A program made the position numbers and the translations under genes. A stretch of 64,000 nucleotides of DNA from assembly GCA_004172935.1 (NCBI GenBank), contig SDZD01000007.1, positions 1-64,000 on the forward strand, read 5' to 3'. The notes beneath the pieces are model-generated. The model was given only the letters and a program-made list of their open reading frames with translations. It was not told the origin of the DNA and searched no databases. The stretch's first letter is position 1, and every line of letters starts with the position of its first letter. Below are positions 36,560 through 44,338 of this stretch, one piece after another. Source of the DNA: a bacterium. Lineage in GTDB: Bacteria; Armatimonadota; Abditibacteriia; Abditibacteriales; Abditibacteriaceae.

Positions 36560-37993
36560 ATGGAATCCACCACGCCACCTGCGTCTGTCTCACCCGAAAT
36601 CATTGCTGCTGAAGAGGATGGCGGCGTCGCCTTCTCACCGTCCACCGAGGAGGCATCCACAGCCCCAAATGAAGCCTCGCCGGTAGATGAATATGTTCAC
36701 CCTAACGCTGTTCACTTTGCACCGACCATCTCCAGAGGGGCTTTAGTGCGAGGTCAACAAAACGCCCTGCAAAATACGATGGTGATGTTACTGGCTGGCG
36801 GACAGGGCGAACGCCTTTCGCCGCTAACCCGCGACCGTGCCAAACCAGGCGTACCGTTTGCGGGCACCTATCGCATCATCGACTTTGCGCTTTCCAACTG
36901 CATCAATTCGGGGCTGCGCCGCATCCTCGTTATGACGCAGTACAAATCGTTCTCGCTGCAGCGCCACATCCAGACCGCATGGGAATTGTTTAACCCGGTA
37001 ATGGGCGAGTACATCGACGTTATCCCGCCACAGCAGCGCAACGTCTCGCGTTGGTATCAAGGCACAGCAGATGCGATTTACCAGAACATCTACATGTTGG
37101 AGCAGGAGAAGCCAGCTTATGTGGTCATTCTATCCGGCGACCACATTTATAAAATGGACTATTCCAAAATGCTGGAATTCCATTTGGAAAAAGGCGCAGA
37201 CCTTACCATCTCCTGCACCCGCGTTCCTCGCGCCGAAGCCTTCCGCTTTGGCATCGCCCAGGCCGACGAAGATGGTCGTATCGTCAAATTCGTAGAGAAG
37301 CCCAAAGACCCTCCCGGCATCCCCGGTGATGAAGATTACTCCTACTCTTCGATGGGTGTGTACATCTTCTCAACCGAGAAGCTGGTGCGCCGAGTCATTC
37401 AAGATGTCAAGACCGACACAGAACACGACTTCGGCAAAAACATCATCCCACGTATGGTGAAAGACGGCGACCGTGTTTTCGCCTACCCATTCGTGGATGA
37501 GAACAAATCAGCCGCTGTTCCCAAGGACGAGGTCTACTGGCGCGACATCGGAACCATCCAGTCGTACTACGACGCGAATATGGACTTGGTCAGCGTCAGC
37601 CCGCAGTTCAACCTGTATGATGATGAGTGGCCCGTTCATCGTCGCTCGCAACCCGGACCACCCGCTCGTGTCATCGCGCATGATCGCGGACGTACGCCAG
37701 TTGTCATTGACTCGTTGCTTTGCACTGGTTCCATCGTGTCGGGCGCGCGAGTCGAGCGCTCCATCATCGGACCTCGCTCCTTCATTCACTCGTGGGCCAG
37801 CGTGGAGGATTCGATTTTATTTGACGATGTTGAAATCGGACGGCACTGCAAAATCCGCCGCGCCATCATCGACAAACATGTCAAAATCCCACCCGGCACC
37901 GAGATTGGATACAACGAAGAAGAAGACCGCAAGCGCTTCACAGTCTCACCCGAAGGCATCGTTGTCGTACCAAAATCTCTGGCACTCAAATAA
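36560..37993 (+). CDS. glgC: Glucose-1-phosphate adenylyltransferase
   Basis: A 477-residue ADP-glucose pyrophosphorylase, first step of glycogen synthesis. The nucleotide-binding loop LLAGGQGERLSPLTRDRAKP starts at about residue 77, followed by FAGTYRIIDFALSN, the substrate region SGDHIYKMDY and FVEKPKDPPG, then a left-handed beta helix (about 380-450). About 70 acidic, proline- and alanine-rich residues precede the catalytic core, more than in typical enzymes; the first core methionine is internal, so this extension seems real but could be a start-site artefact. Confidence 0.93.
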   Translation: MESTTPPASVSPEIIAAEEDGGVAFSPSTEEASTAPNEASPVDEYVHPNAVHFAPTISRGALVRGQQNALQNTMVMLLAGGQGERLSPLTRDRAKPGVPFAGTYRIIDFALSNCINSGLRRILVMTQYKSFSLQRHIQTAWELFNPVMGEYIDVIPPQQRNVSRWYQGTADAIYQNIYMLEQEKPAYVVILSGDHIYKMDYSKMLEFHLEKGADLTISCTRVPRAEAFRFGIAQADEDGRIVKFVEKPKDPPGIPGDEDYSYSSMGVYIFSTEKLVRRVIQDVKTDTEHDFGKNIIPRMVKDGDRVFAYPFVDENKSAAVPKDEVYWRDIGTIQSYYDANMDLVSVSPQFNLYDDEWPVHRRSQPGPPARVIAHDRGRTPVVIDSLLCTGSIVSGARVERSIIGPRSFIHSWASVEDSILFDDVEIGRHCKIRRAIIDKHVKIPPGTEIGYNEEEDRKRFTVSPEGIVVVPKSLALK

Positions 37994-38018
37994 TTAACTA
38001 AAGGTCAAAATACCCAAT

Positions 38019-38057
38019 GAGGGCAACACTTTTTTCTTGTGTTGCCCTCTTTTTTTG
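38019..38057 (+). terminator. Rho-independent terminator of glgC
   Basis: Stem GAGGGCAACAC / GTGTTGCCCTC followed by TTTTTTT. Confidence 0.92.
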
Positions 38058-38073
38058 TCTGTTTTTAGCCCGC

Positions 38074-38089
38074 TGTTTCACGTGAAACG
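38074..38089. promoter_or_regulatory. parS site 1
   Basis: TGTTTCACGTGAAACG, one base off the 16-base ParB-binding consensus TGTTTCACGTGAAACA. It lies upstream of parA. Confidence 0.85.
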
Positions 38090-38140
38090 GTAAAATATAT
38101 TGTGTCTGTTTCCGCGAAAAAAAGCTCTATATTTGCTTAT

Positions 38141-38156
38141 TGTTTCACGTGAAACA
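38141..38156. promoter_or_regulatory. parS site 2
   Basis: Exact TGTTTCACGTGAAACA, 15 bases before the parA start; ParB binding here could autoregulate parAB. Confidence 0.93.
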
Positions 38157-38171
38157 TTGTGCTTTTGCCCC

Positions 38172-38990
38172 ATGATTTTAAGCGTGATTAACCAAAAAGG
38201 TGGCGTTGGAAAAACGACGACTGCCGTGAACTTAGCTGCCGCACTCGCGCAGTGGGGCCACCCAACACTCCTTGTAGACCTCGACCCACAGGGCAACGCA
38301 ACCTCCGGTTGTGGAGTCTCAGCTTCCGACTTCGGTGGCCCATCGCTGTACGAAGCCCTGGTCGCTATCGAGAATGAACGCGCCAAAAATCCTGGTCGCC
38401 CAGTTCCCTCGGCGCCAGTGCGCCCCGGCATTGCCAAAGGGCCAATGCCGCTACTGTCGGTCATCGGTGCCTCGCCAGAGTTGGCAGGTTCAGAAATTGA
38501 ACTCGCGACCAACCCACGCCGCGATGGCCTTAAACAAATTATTACCAGCGTCAAAAACGATTACCAGTTCGTGATCGTCGATACCCCTCCCTCGCTCTCC
38601 ATCCTCACCGTTAACTCGCTCGTCGCTGCCGACCGCCTCGTCATTCCGGTTCAGTGCGAGTACTATGCTCTCGAAGGCTTGGGGCAACTGCTGCGTACGT
38701 TGGAGAAAATTCGCCGCTTCCTCAACCCTGATTTATCTGTTATGGGTTTGTTGCGAACCATGTTCGATGGGCGCGTAGCACTATCAGGCCAGGTATCCAA
38801 TGAGTTAGAAAAACATTTCCCTCAACTCCTGTTCAAAACTGCGATTCCTCGCAATGTGCGTCTTGCGGAGGCGCCATCATTCGGAAAACCCGTTATGCTT
38901 CATGATAAGCGTTCAATTGGCGCCGATGCTTATCGTCGCTTAGGCGTTGAAGTTATGAGCCGCGCCGGAGTCGCACCAGTCAAACCTTAA
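38172..38990 (+). CDS. parA: Chromosome-partitioning ATPase ParA (Soj)
   Basis: A 272-residue deviant Walker-A ATPase that moves ParB-parS complexes. KGGVGKTT is at residues 9-16, DLDPQGNATSG follows, and VIVDTPPSLSIL is the Walker B-like segment. The family core ends with AEAPSFGKPVMLHD. ATG at 38172 gives the usual MILSVINQKGG start; an in-frame longer reading would run through parS site 2. Between two parS sites and parB, 13 bases upstream of it. Confidence 0.95.
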   Translation: MILSVINQKGGVGKTTTAVNLAAALAQWGHPTLLVDLDPQGNATSGCGVSASDFGGPSLYEALVAIENERAKNPGRPVPSAPVRPGIAKGPMPLLSVIGASPELAGSEIELATNPRRDGLKQIITSVKNDYQFVIVDTPPSLSILTVNSLVAADRLVIPVQCEYYALEGLGQLLRTLEKIRRFLNPDLSVMGLLRTMFDGRVALSGQVSNELEKHFPQLLFKTAIPRNVRLAEAPSFGKPVMLHDKRSIGADAYRRLGVEVMSRAGVAPVKP

Positions 38991-39003
38991 TCGCACCACT
39001 ACC

Positions 39004-39984
39004 ATGTCCACAAAAACCGCTAAACGAGGACTGGGACGCGGACTTTCCGCCCTCATCCCTGAATCTGATTTCGATTTGTTGTCCGGCTTCGCGCGCGGCG
39101 ATGCCCTGCCCGCATTGCCAACCGAGCCAATCGCCGTTGAAGAATCCATCGCTGAAGCCGCTCCTACGTCTCAGATTAGTGGAGATTTGAAAAGCGAAAT
39201 TCGCTATCTAAGCGTCGCTCAAATCGAGGCTAACCCTTTCCAACCTCGTCAGGTCTTCTCCGAAGAAGAGCTTGAAAACCTGGCCTCTTCGCTTCGTGAA
39301 CATGGTGTATTGCAACCGGTTCTGGTGCGCCCTATCGGCGAGAATCGTTTTCAGCTCATCGCTGGAGAACGCCGCTGGCGCGCCTCGCAGCGCGCCGGAC
39401 TCGCTACCATTCCAGCCATCGTCCGTGATGTCGATGACCAGTCAGCTCTGGAATTAGCCATCATCGAGAACGTTCAGCGCCACGACATCTCAGCGCTGGA
39501 ATCGGCTCAGGCATATAAAAGACTTGCCTCAGAATTCGGACTTTCACAGGAGAAAATCGCGCAACGAGTGGGCAAAAGCCGCGCTGCTGTAGCCAACACG
39601 CTACGCCTTCTCGATCTGCCAATGGAAGCCCTCGAAGCCCTCAAGACTTCGCAGATTTCCGAAGGTCATGGCCGTGCCCTATTGATGGCCAATGGCGAAG
39701 ATGCACGCCGCGCCTTGTTGCGCCGTGCCGTGCGCGACGGACTTAGTGTGCGCGATGTCGAACGCTTCGCTCGTGAAGCGAACGACGCCGCTGATGCTGG
39801 CCCCAAACTCTCGCGCCGCCTTCCCGGCGAAAGCGACATCGTTCGCCTTGAGAACACGCTACAACGTGCCCTCGGCAACCGTGTTCAAATCCGGGCACGG
39901 GCACGAGGCGGAGCACTCGTTGTTCATTACAACTCGCCGGAAGAACTGGCCCGGCTGACTCAAAAATTGACAGCCAAAGGCTGA
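39004..39984 (+). CDS. parB: Chromosome-partitioning protein ParB (Spo0J)
   Basis: A 326-residue ParB/Spo0J CTPase that binds parS and spreads. The N-terminus RGLGRGLSALIPE is the ParA-contacting peptide; the CTP-binding ParB/Srx domain spans about 65-155 with GERRWRAS and IENVQRHDISALE; the helix-turn-helix follows (SQEKIAQRVGKSRAAVANTL). A short C-terminal dimer domain closes it. Co-transcribed with parA. Confidence 0.95.
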   Translation: MSTKTAKRGLGRGLSALIPESDFDLLSGFARGDALPALPTEPIAVEESIAEAAPTSQISGDLKSEIRYLSVAQIEANPFQPRQVFSEEELENLASSLREHGVLQPVLVRPIGENRFQLIAGERRWRASQRAGLATIPAIVRDVDDQSALELAIIENVQRHDISALESAQAYKRLASEFGLSQEKIAQRVGKSRAAVANTLRLLDLPMEALEALKTSQISEGHGRALLMANGEDARRALLRRAVRDGLSVRDVERFAREANDAADAGPKLSRRLPGESDIVRLENTLQRALGNRVQIRARARGGALVVHYNSPEELARLTQKLTAKG

Positions 39985-39994
39985 CTTAACAAAT

Positions 39995-40010
39995 TGTTTC
40001 ACGTGAAACA
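39995..40010. promoter_or_regulatory. parS site 3
   Basis: Exact TGTTTCACGTGAAACA in the 32-base gap between parB and nrdR. Confidence 0.93.
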
Positions 40011-40016
40011 TACGAC

Positions 40017-40487
40017 ATGAGATGCCCTAAATGTCAGCACTCTGACACCCGCGTAGTCGATTCGCGTCCAATCGAAGAGGGCGCTGCCCTACGACGGCGA
40101 CGGCACTGCGAGTCGTGCAACGAACGTTTCACCACCTTCGAGAGGTTGGCCTTATCACCTCTCATTGTGGTGAAACGCGATGGGCGACGCGAAGAGTTTT
40201 CGCCCGAAAAACTGCGCTCAGGACTTTCCAAAGCCTGCTCCAAACGTCCCGTCGCCACCGCCGACATCGAACGAGCAGTCGGAGAAATCGAGGCCAAACT
40301 GCGCTCCGAAGGCCAATCCGAACTCGCCGCAGGGCGCGTCGGAGAACTGGTCATGGAGAAGCTGTTGGCGCTCGATCAAGTCGCCTACGTACGCTTTGCT
40401 TCGGTCTATCAACAATTCGACGACGTGGCACTCTTCGCTCAACTCCTCGACCGTATGCGTGGACGGGGACGTAAAACCGAAGATTGA
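40017..40487 (+). CDS. nrdR: Transcriptional repressor NrdR
   Basis: A 156-residue regulator of ribonucleotide reductase genes. The zinc ribbon uses C3, C6, C31 and C34 (MRCPKC and CESC), followed by the ATP-cone domain (VVKRDGRREEFSPEKLRSGL ... VAYVRFASVYQQF). No NrdR target gene is in the window. Its start lies 6 bases after parS site 3, so ParB binding may affect its expression. Confidence 0.95.
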   Translation: MRCPKCQHSDTRVVDSRPIEEGAALRRRRHCESCNERFTTFERLALSPLIVVKRDGRREEFSPEKLRSGLSKACSKRPVATADIERAVGEIEAKLRSEGQSELAAGRVGELVMEKLLALDQVAYVRFASVYQQFDDVALFAQLLDRMRGRGRKTED

Positions 40488-40500
40488 ACTAATCTCACCT

Positions 40501-40658
40501 GTCGCTATGAGGTAGTTTAAGAAGCTGATTTTCCCTTTAACACGAGCAACAAACTTTCGTACCGAGGGACTTATCCAGTAGGATATGAGAGCATAGCTTC
40601 AGATGTCGGACATTCTATATGTCCGATCCCTACTCTCAAACTACCTCTTTATAGCGAC
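40501..40658 (+). other. Long structured hairpin, candidate RNA leader upstream of pyrK
   Basis: Bases 40501-40518 (GTCGCTAT + GAGGTAGTTT) pair perfectly with 40638-40658 (AAACTACCTC + TTT bulge + ATAGCGAC). Inside lies a second perfect hairpin at 40606-40626 (TCGGACAT / ATGTCCGA, 5-base loop) and a GAGAG/CTCTC pairing (40587-40591 with 40633-40637). There is no T-run after it, so it is not a plain terminator. It fills most of the gap between nrdR and pyrK and could be an untranslated leader or a small RNA. Confidence 0.55.
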
Positions 40659-40697
40659 TCCGAAGACGATCTGCAAAGGCCGTCACACTTTATAGTA

Positions 40698-41549
40698 ATG
40701 ACAATCCTACAGGTTGATGCGCCTGCCACTGGAAGGCGCCACACCCGCGCGCGTGTCCTCGCCAAACGCGAGGTAGCCCCGCGCCACTTCGCTCTAACGC
40801 TGTCCAATAGCGAAATCGCCAGCACTGCCCGCGCCGGACAATTCGTTCATGTCCTGCCCCACCCTCGCGAAGACGAGCTTGATGAATCTTGGTTATTCGA
40901 TCCATTGCTACGACGCGCCTTCTCGATTATGGATGCCCAGGGCGACGACTTCGAGGTTCTGTTTCGTGTTGAAGGGCGCGGAACTCGCTCTTTAGCTCGC
41001 GTTGAAGTCGGCGAATATCTCGACATTCTAGGGCCACTAGGCAACGGATTCTCACTGTCTCAAGCCTCCAAAAGCGCCATTTTAGTCGGGGGGGGAGTTG
41101 GTGTTCCTCCGATGGTTTTCGCCGCACGAGCCTTACATGAACGAGGCATTGAAGCCCAAATGTTGCTAGGCGCCCGTTCGGCAGCAGATGTCTTATGCGA
41201 GAATAAATTCACCTCGCTACAAATCGCTACCGACGATGGCTCACGCGGCCACCACGGTCGAGTCGGCGATTTGCTCGAATCAGCACTGGAACAGACGTTA
41301 CCAGATGCCGTTTTCGCCTGTGGCCCCTACCCGATGCTGCGCGCCATCGCTCGTATCTGCGAAGCCAGACAGGTCAAGTGTGAGGTATCGCTTGAAGAAA
41401 ATATGCCGTGTGGCATCGGCGTTTGCAACGGCTGTGTCGTTCCCATGCGTGCCTCCGAAGAGGTTTTAGAAGGCGACGACTATGGGCGCTTCCGCCGCAT
41501 TTGCGTTCACGGCCCCGCGTGTGATGCACGCGATATTGACTGGACATGA
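40698..41549 (+). CDS. pyrK: Dihydroorotate dehydrogenase electron-transfer subunit
   Basis: A 283-residue FAD/[2Fe-2S] protein passing electrons from PyrD to NAD+. Ferredoxin-reductase-like FAD part at about 15-110 (HFALTLSN, RRAFSIMDA, DILGPLGNGF), NAD part from about 130 (ILVGGGVGVPPMVFAARAL), and C-terminal cluster-binding cysteines in ENMPCGIGVCNGCVVPM and RRICVHGPAC. Overlaps pyrD by 4 bases (ATGA), as expected for a two-subunit class 1B enzyme. Confidence 0.93.
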   Translation: MTILQVDAPATGRRHTRARVLAKREVAPRHFALTLSNSEIASTARAGQFVHVLPHPREDELDESWLFDPLLRRAFSIMDAQGDDFEVLFRVEGRGTRSLARVEVGEYLDILGPLGNGFSLSQASKSAILVGGGVGVPPMVFAARALHERGIEAQMLLGARSAADVLCENKFTSLQIATDDGSRGHHGRVGDLLESALEQTLPDAVFACGPYPMLRAIARICEARQVKCEVSLEENMPCGIGVCNGCVVPMRASEEVLEGDDYGRFRRICVHGPACDARDIDWT

Positions 41550-42466
41550 CCCAACATCAACCCGATTTGCGCGTTCGTTTGGGCGCCCTTGAACTCCAAA
41601 ATCCTGTCCTAACAGCCTCAGGAACATTCGGCTATGGTGAGGAAGTTGCCGACTTAGTCGACATCTCAAAGCTGGGTGCCATCGTCTGTAAGACAGTTAC
41701 CCGCAAACCGCGCGCTGGCAATGCCCCACCGCGAACCTGCGAAACACCCGGCGGAATGATGAATGCCATCGGCCTACAGAACGTGGGATTGGCTGCTTTC
41801 AAACGCGACAAACTGCCCTTTTTACGCTCCTGTGGCACCAGGCTCATCGTCAACTTAGCAGGCGATTCCAGGGAAGATTTCGCTTCTCTATGTGCCGATC
41901 TCGATGGAGAAGAAGGTATTGATGCACTCGAACTCAATATCTCCTGCCCCAATGTCGCGCACGGATTGGACTTCGCCACCGACCCATTTGAAACCGAAGC
42001 CGTCGTCAAAGCCTGCCGAGCCGCCACTTCCAAACCTCTGTACGTCAAGCTTTCGCCCAATGTCACCGACATCACGGTCATCGCCCGTGCCGCTCAAGAG
42101 GGTGGCGCCGATGCCCTTTCGGTAGCTAATACCTTCATCGGGTTTGCAGTCGATACCCGCACCCGCCGCCCACGACTCAGCAATGGAACTGGTGGTTTGA
42201 GTGGGCCAGCCATTCGCCCATTAGCTCTACGCGCTGTATGGCGATGTGCCCAAAACGTTCAAATTCCCATCATCGGCATCGGCGGAATAGCTACTGCCAA
42301 CGATGCTCTCGAATTTCTCATCGCAGGCGCTTCTGCTGTTCAAGTTGGCACAGCAACATTCATTCGCCCAACCGCTGCTCTTGATGTAGTCGATGGTATT
42401 AAAGACTATTTGGCCCACCACAAAATCGACGCCTTGCACGAATTAATCGGCTCAATCCAAATGTAG
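41546..42466 (+). CDS. pyrD: Dihydroorotate dehydrogenase, class 1B catalytic subunit
   Basis: A 306-residue FMN TIM-barrel enzyme oxidising dihydroorotate to orotate in pyrimidine synthesis. Family blocks are LTASGTFGYGEEV, the catalytic loop LELNISCPNV, LYVKLSPNVTDI, LSVANTFIGFAVDTRTRRP and GGIATANDALEFLIAGASAVQ. Translationally coupled to pyrK. Its stop is 5 bases before parS site 4. Confidence 0.94.
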   Translation: MTQHQPDLRVRLGALELQNPVLTASGTFGYGEEVADLVDISKLGAIVCKTVTRKPRAGNAPPRTCETPGGMMNAIGLQNVGLAAFKRDKLPFLRSCGTRLIVNLAGDSREDFASLCADLDGEEGIDALELNISCPNVAHGLDFATDPFETEAVVKACRAATSKPLYVKLSPNVTDITVIARAAQEGGADALSVANTFIGFAVDTRTRRPRLSNGTGGLSGPAIRPLALRAVWRCAQNVQIPIIGIGGIATANDALEFLIAGASAVQVGTATFIRPTAALDVVDGIKDYLAHHKIDALHELIGSIQM

Positions 42467-42471
42467 CCTAA

Positions 42472-42487
42472 TGTTTCACGTGAAACA
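42472..42487. promoter_or_regulatory. parS site 4
   Basis: Exact TGTTTCACGTGAAACA directly after the pyrD stop. Confidence 0.93.
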
Positions 42488-42504
42488 TTTTTAGTTTTTA
42501 AGTC

Positions 42505-42540
42505 AAAGGGCATTGTTTCACGTGAAACAATGCCCTTTTT
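42505..42540 (+). terminator. Terminator whose stem is parS site 5
   Basis: Bases 42505-42538 are a perfect 34-base palindrome: AAAGGGCAT + TGTTTCAC and its complement. The centre (42514-42529) is an exact parS, TGTTTCACGTGAAACA. As RNA it folds to a 15-pair stem with a 4-base loop followed by TTTTT, so one sequence serves as pyrKD terminator and as ParB site. Confidence 0.85.
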
Positions 42541-42572
42541 TAATACCAATTTTAACGATTTCCCTCTTCCAA

Positions 42573-42613
42573 ACAACAGCGCCGCACGAATAAAAATCGT
42601 ACGGCGCTGTTTC
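42573..42613 (-). terminator. Terminator of aldo/keto reductase gene
   Basis: Stem AACAGCGCCGCACGA / TCGTACGGCGCTGTT (one mismatch) with an ATAAAAA loop; flanked by T on the minus side. Confidence 0.7.
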
Positions 42614-42633
42614 TCATTTTCCCCGAATTTTGC

Positions 42634-43614
42634 TTACTTCCAGGGATTAGTTCTATCAATCGACAGCGAATCAAGAACAGGCTGGGCAAGCGCTGAAATC
42701 GCCTCTACATCGCCAGCTTCAAGAGTGATGCTTCCAGCTTTCACAGCGCCTTTAATCTGCTGTGGGGTGCGTGCTCCGACAATGGGGCTTGTTACACCCG
42801 GCTGCGCGATTAGCCACGCCAGAGCAATTTGCAAAGTGGTAGCGTCGTACTTATCGGCAATCGGTTTCATCTTTTCAACGGCATCTAATGCCAAACCATA
42901 AGTTGGGTCTTTGAAAAGCTGGTTGCCCTTGCGATTATCAGTGGGCCGATTTTCCATCGAGAACTTTCCACTCACTAACCCTTGAGCCAGGGGAGAGTAG
43001 GGAATGACACCAACGCCATTTCGCTCACAGTAGTTCGATGTGCCGTTCTGAACATATGGCTGAAAGAACAGCGAGTACGGTGGCTGCAACGAATCAATAC
43101 GTCCATAAGTGGAAGCTTCTTCGATCTGCTCCGAGTTAAAGTTCGAGACTCCAATCGAGTTGATCTTGCCCTCGTTCTGTAACTTCACTAAAGCCGTCAT
43201 CGTTTCTTCGATAGGAATAATTGGGCTGCCCCAGGTGCCAGCGGGCCAGTGAATCTGGTACAAGTCGATGCACTCCACTCCCAAGCGCTGTAGTGATTTC
43301 TCGCAAGAAGATTTCACCTTTTCAGCAGCCAAATTGCTCGCCCCAACCTTGGTAGCAACACGCACCGAGTTCGAGCCAACCTCTTTCAAAAATTTCCCAA
43401 CGATCTCTTCGGAATGCCCACTGCCGTAACCTTCGGCGGTATCGAAGAAAGTGATACCTACTTCATAGGCGGCGCGCATAGCGGCCAAAGAATCCTCATC
43501 GTTGGTATCGCTCCATTCGGAGCCTCCTGCTTGCCAGCATCCGAAAGTTAAGATGGATACGTCCCAACCAGAGCGGCCCAGTGGGCGTGTTTTCAATGTC
43601 GAAATCGGTGTCAT
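42634..43614 (-). CDS. Aldo/keto reductase
   Basis: A 326-residue NADPH-dependent TIM-barrel oxidoreductase of the general AKR type. Catalytic residues are in TFFDTAEGYGSGHSEE (Asp, Tyr), VRVATKVG (Lys) and IDLYQIHWP (His); GVSNFNSEQIEEA and late GARTPQQIKGAVKA fit NADP binding. Substrate unknown. The start overlaps the stop of the SGNH hydrolase gene by 4 bases, so they form an operon. Confidence 0.9.
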   Translation of the reverse strand: MTPISTLKTRPLGRSGWDVSILTFGCWQAGGSEWSDTNDEDSLAAMRAAYEVGITFFDTAEGYGSGHSEEIVGKFLKEVGSNSVRVATKVGASNLAAEKVKSSCEKSLQRLGVECIDLYQIHWPAGTWGSPIIPIEETMTALVKLQNEGKINSIGVSNFNSEQIEEASTYGRIDSLQPPYSLFFQPYVQNGTSNYCERNGVGVIPYSPLAQGLVSGKFSMENRPTDNRKGNQLFKDPTYGLALDAVEKMKPIADKYDATTLQIALAWLIAQPGVTSPIVGARTPQQIKGAVKAGSITLEAGDVEAISALAQPVLDSLSIDRTNPWK

Positions 43615-44276
43615 AATGTCTGCGCCGAAACTCCCAACTCGTCCAGTAAAAATGGAACGAGATATTCGCGGAGTGCCTTGGGAGTAGGGTGTACACCATC
43701 GGGAATGAGAGTGCGAAACTCATCGCCCATTTTCTCGCGCGTAGAGTTCCAGAACTTTTCCCCGTCAATAAGTCTCAATCCCCGTGCCGAAGCGACATCG
43801 CGCACACCCTGGTAATAGCTTTCTAACTCAGGGCGTGCTGATCGTCCTCGCATCGGAGAACCGATGACATCATCTGTCGAGTTCGTCGTCCATAGAATAA
43901 TTTCGGTTTCAGGGAAAACACTTTGAACGCGCGAAACGAGTGCAACTAAATTCTCTCGGCTCTCTTGTGGCGAAATTCCTTGATCTACTCCGCCGGGATC
44001 ATGCTGATAATCGTGAGCATCATTAATGGCCCATTCCATTAATAGCGTATCGGGATTATGCTTCAACACCTTCTCTTCCAGTTGGGCGAGTGCAGTGCGC
44101 GAAGCATTTCCAGCCATACCAGAGTTGACGACAGAGACAAGGCCATCAACACGAGATTGCAATGCAGAGCGCAGAAGTGGGGCCAGATGATAACTCAAAC
44201 TCGTCCCAAAAATAACTAGTGTTTGCTTTTCCCCATTCGATAGATTTTCGGAAAAACGAGAGCTTTTTTGTGTCAT
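43611..44276 (-). CDS. SGNH/GDSL-type hydrolase
   Basis: A 221-residue esterase-like protein. Block I is FGTSLSYH with nucleophile Ser26 (GTS instead of the usual GDS), block II NSGMAGNASR (Gly), block III WAINDAHD (Asn), block V LIPDGVHPTPKAL (Asp-x-x-His). No signal peptide. Its ATG at 44274-44276 overlaps the first base of parS site 6, so ParB bound there would sit on the ribosome-binding region and promoter. Confidence 0.82.
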   Translation of the reverse strand: MTQKSSRFSENLSNGEKQTLVIFGTSLSYHLAPLLRSALQSRVDGLVSVVNSGMAGNASRTALAQLEEKVLKHNPDTLLMEWAINDAHDYQHDPGGVDQGISPQESRENLVALVSRVQSVFPETEIILWTTNSTDDVIGSPMRGRSARPELESYYQGVRDVASARGLRLIDGEKFWNSTREKMGDEFRTLIPDGVHPTPKALREYLVPFLLDELGVSAQTL

Positions 44277-44291
44277 GTTTCACGTGAAACA
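44276..44291. promoter_or_regulatory. parS site 6
   Basis: Exact TGTTTCACGTGAAACA overlapping the start codon of the SGNH hydrolase gene and 47 bases upstream of the divergent FAD oxidoreductase start. Confidence 0.93.
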
Positions 44292-44338
44292 TCGCTATTT
44301 TCCATCCAACGGAACAAGGTTTGCGGAAGAAAATCACG

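Noticed and set aside
38100..38171. N-terminal extension of ParA reading through parS site 2 (IVSRETLCF)
   Set aside because: This peptide is only the translation of the parS sequence; the family starts at MILSVINQKGG.
43611..44276. SGNH hydrolase considered inactive because GDS reads GTS
   Set aside because: The nucleophile Ser, the block III Asn and the C-terminal Asp-x-x-His are all present, so activity is still plausible.
44146..44337. Small frame beginning MFHVKH at parS site 6
   Set aside because: MFHVKH is the translation of a parS palindrome and the frame is out of phase with the SGNH hydrolase gene.
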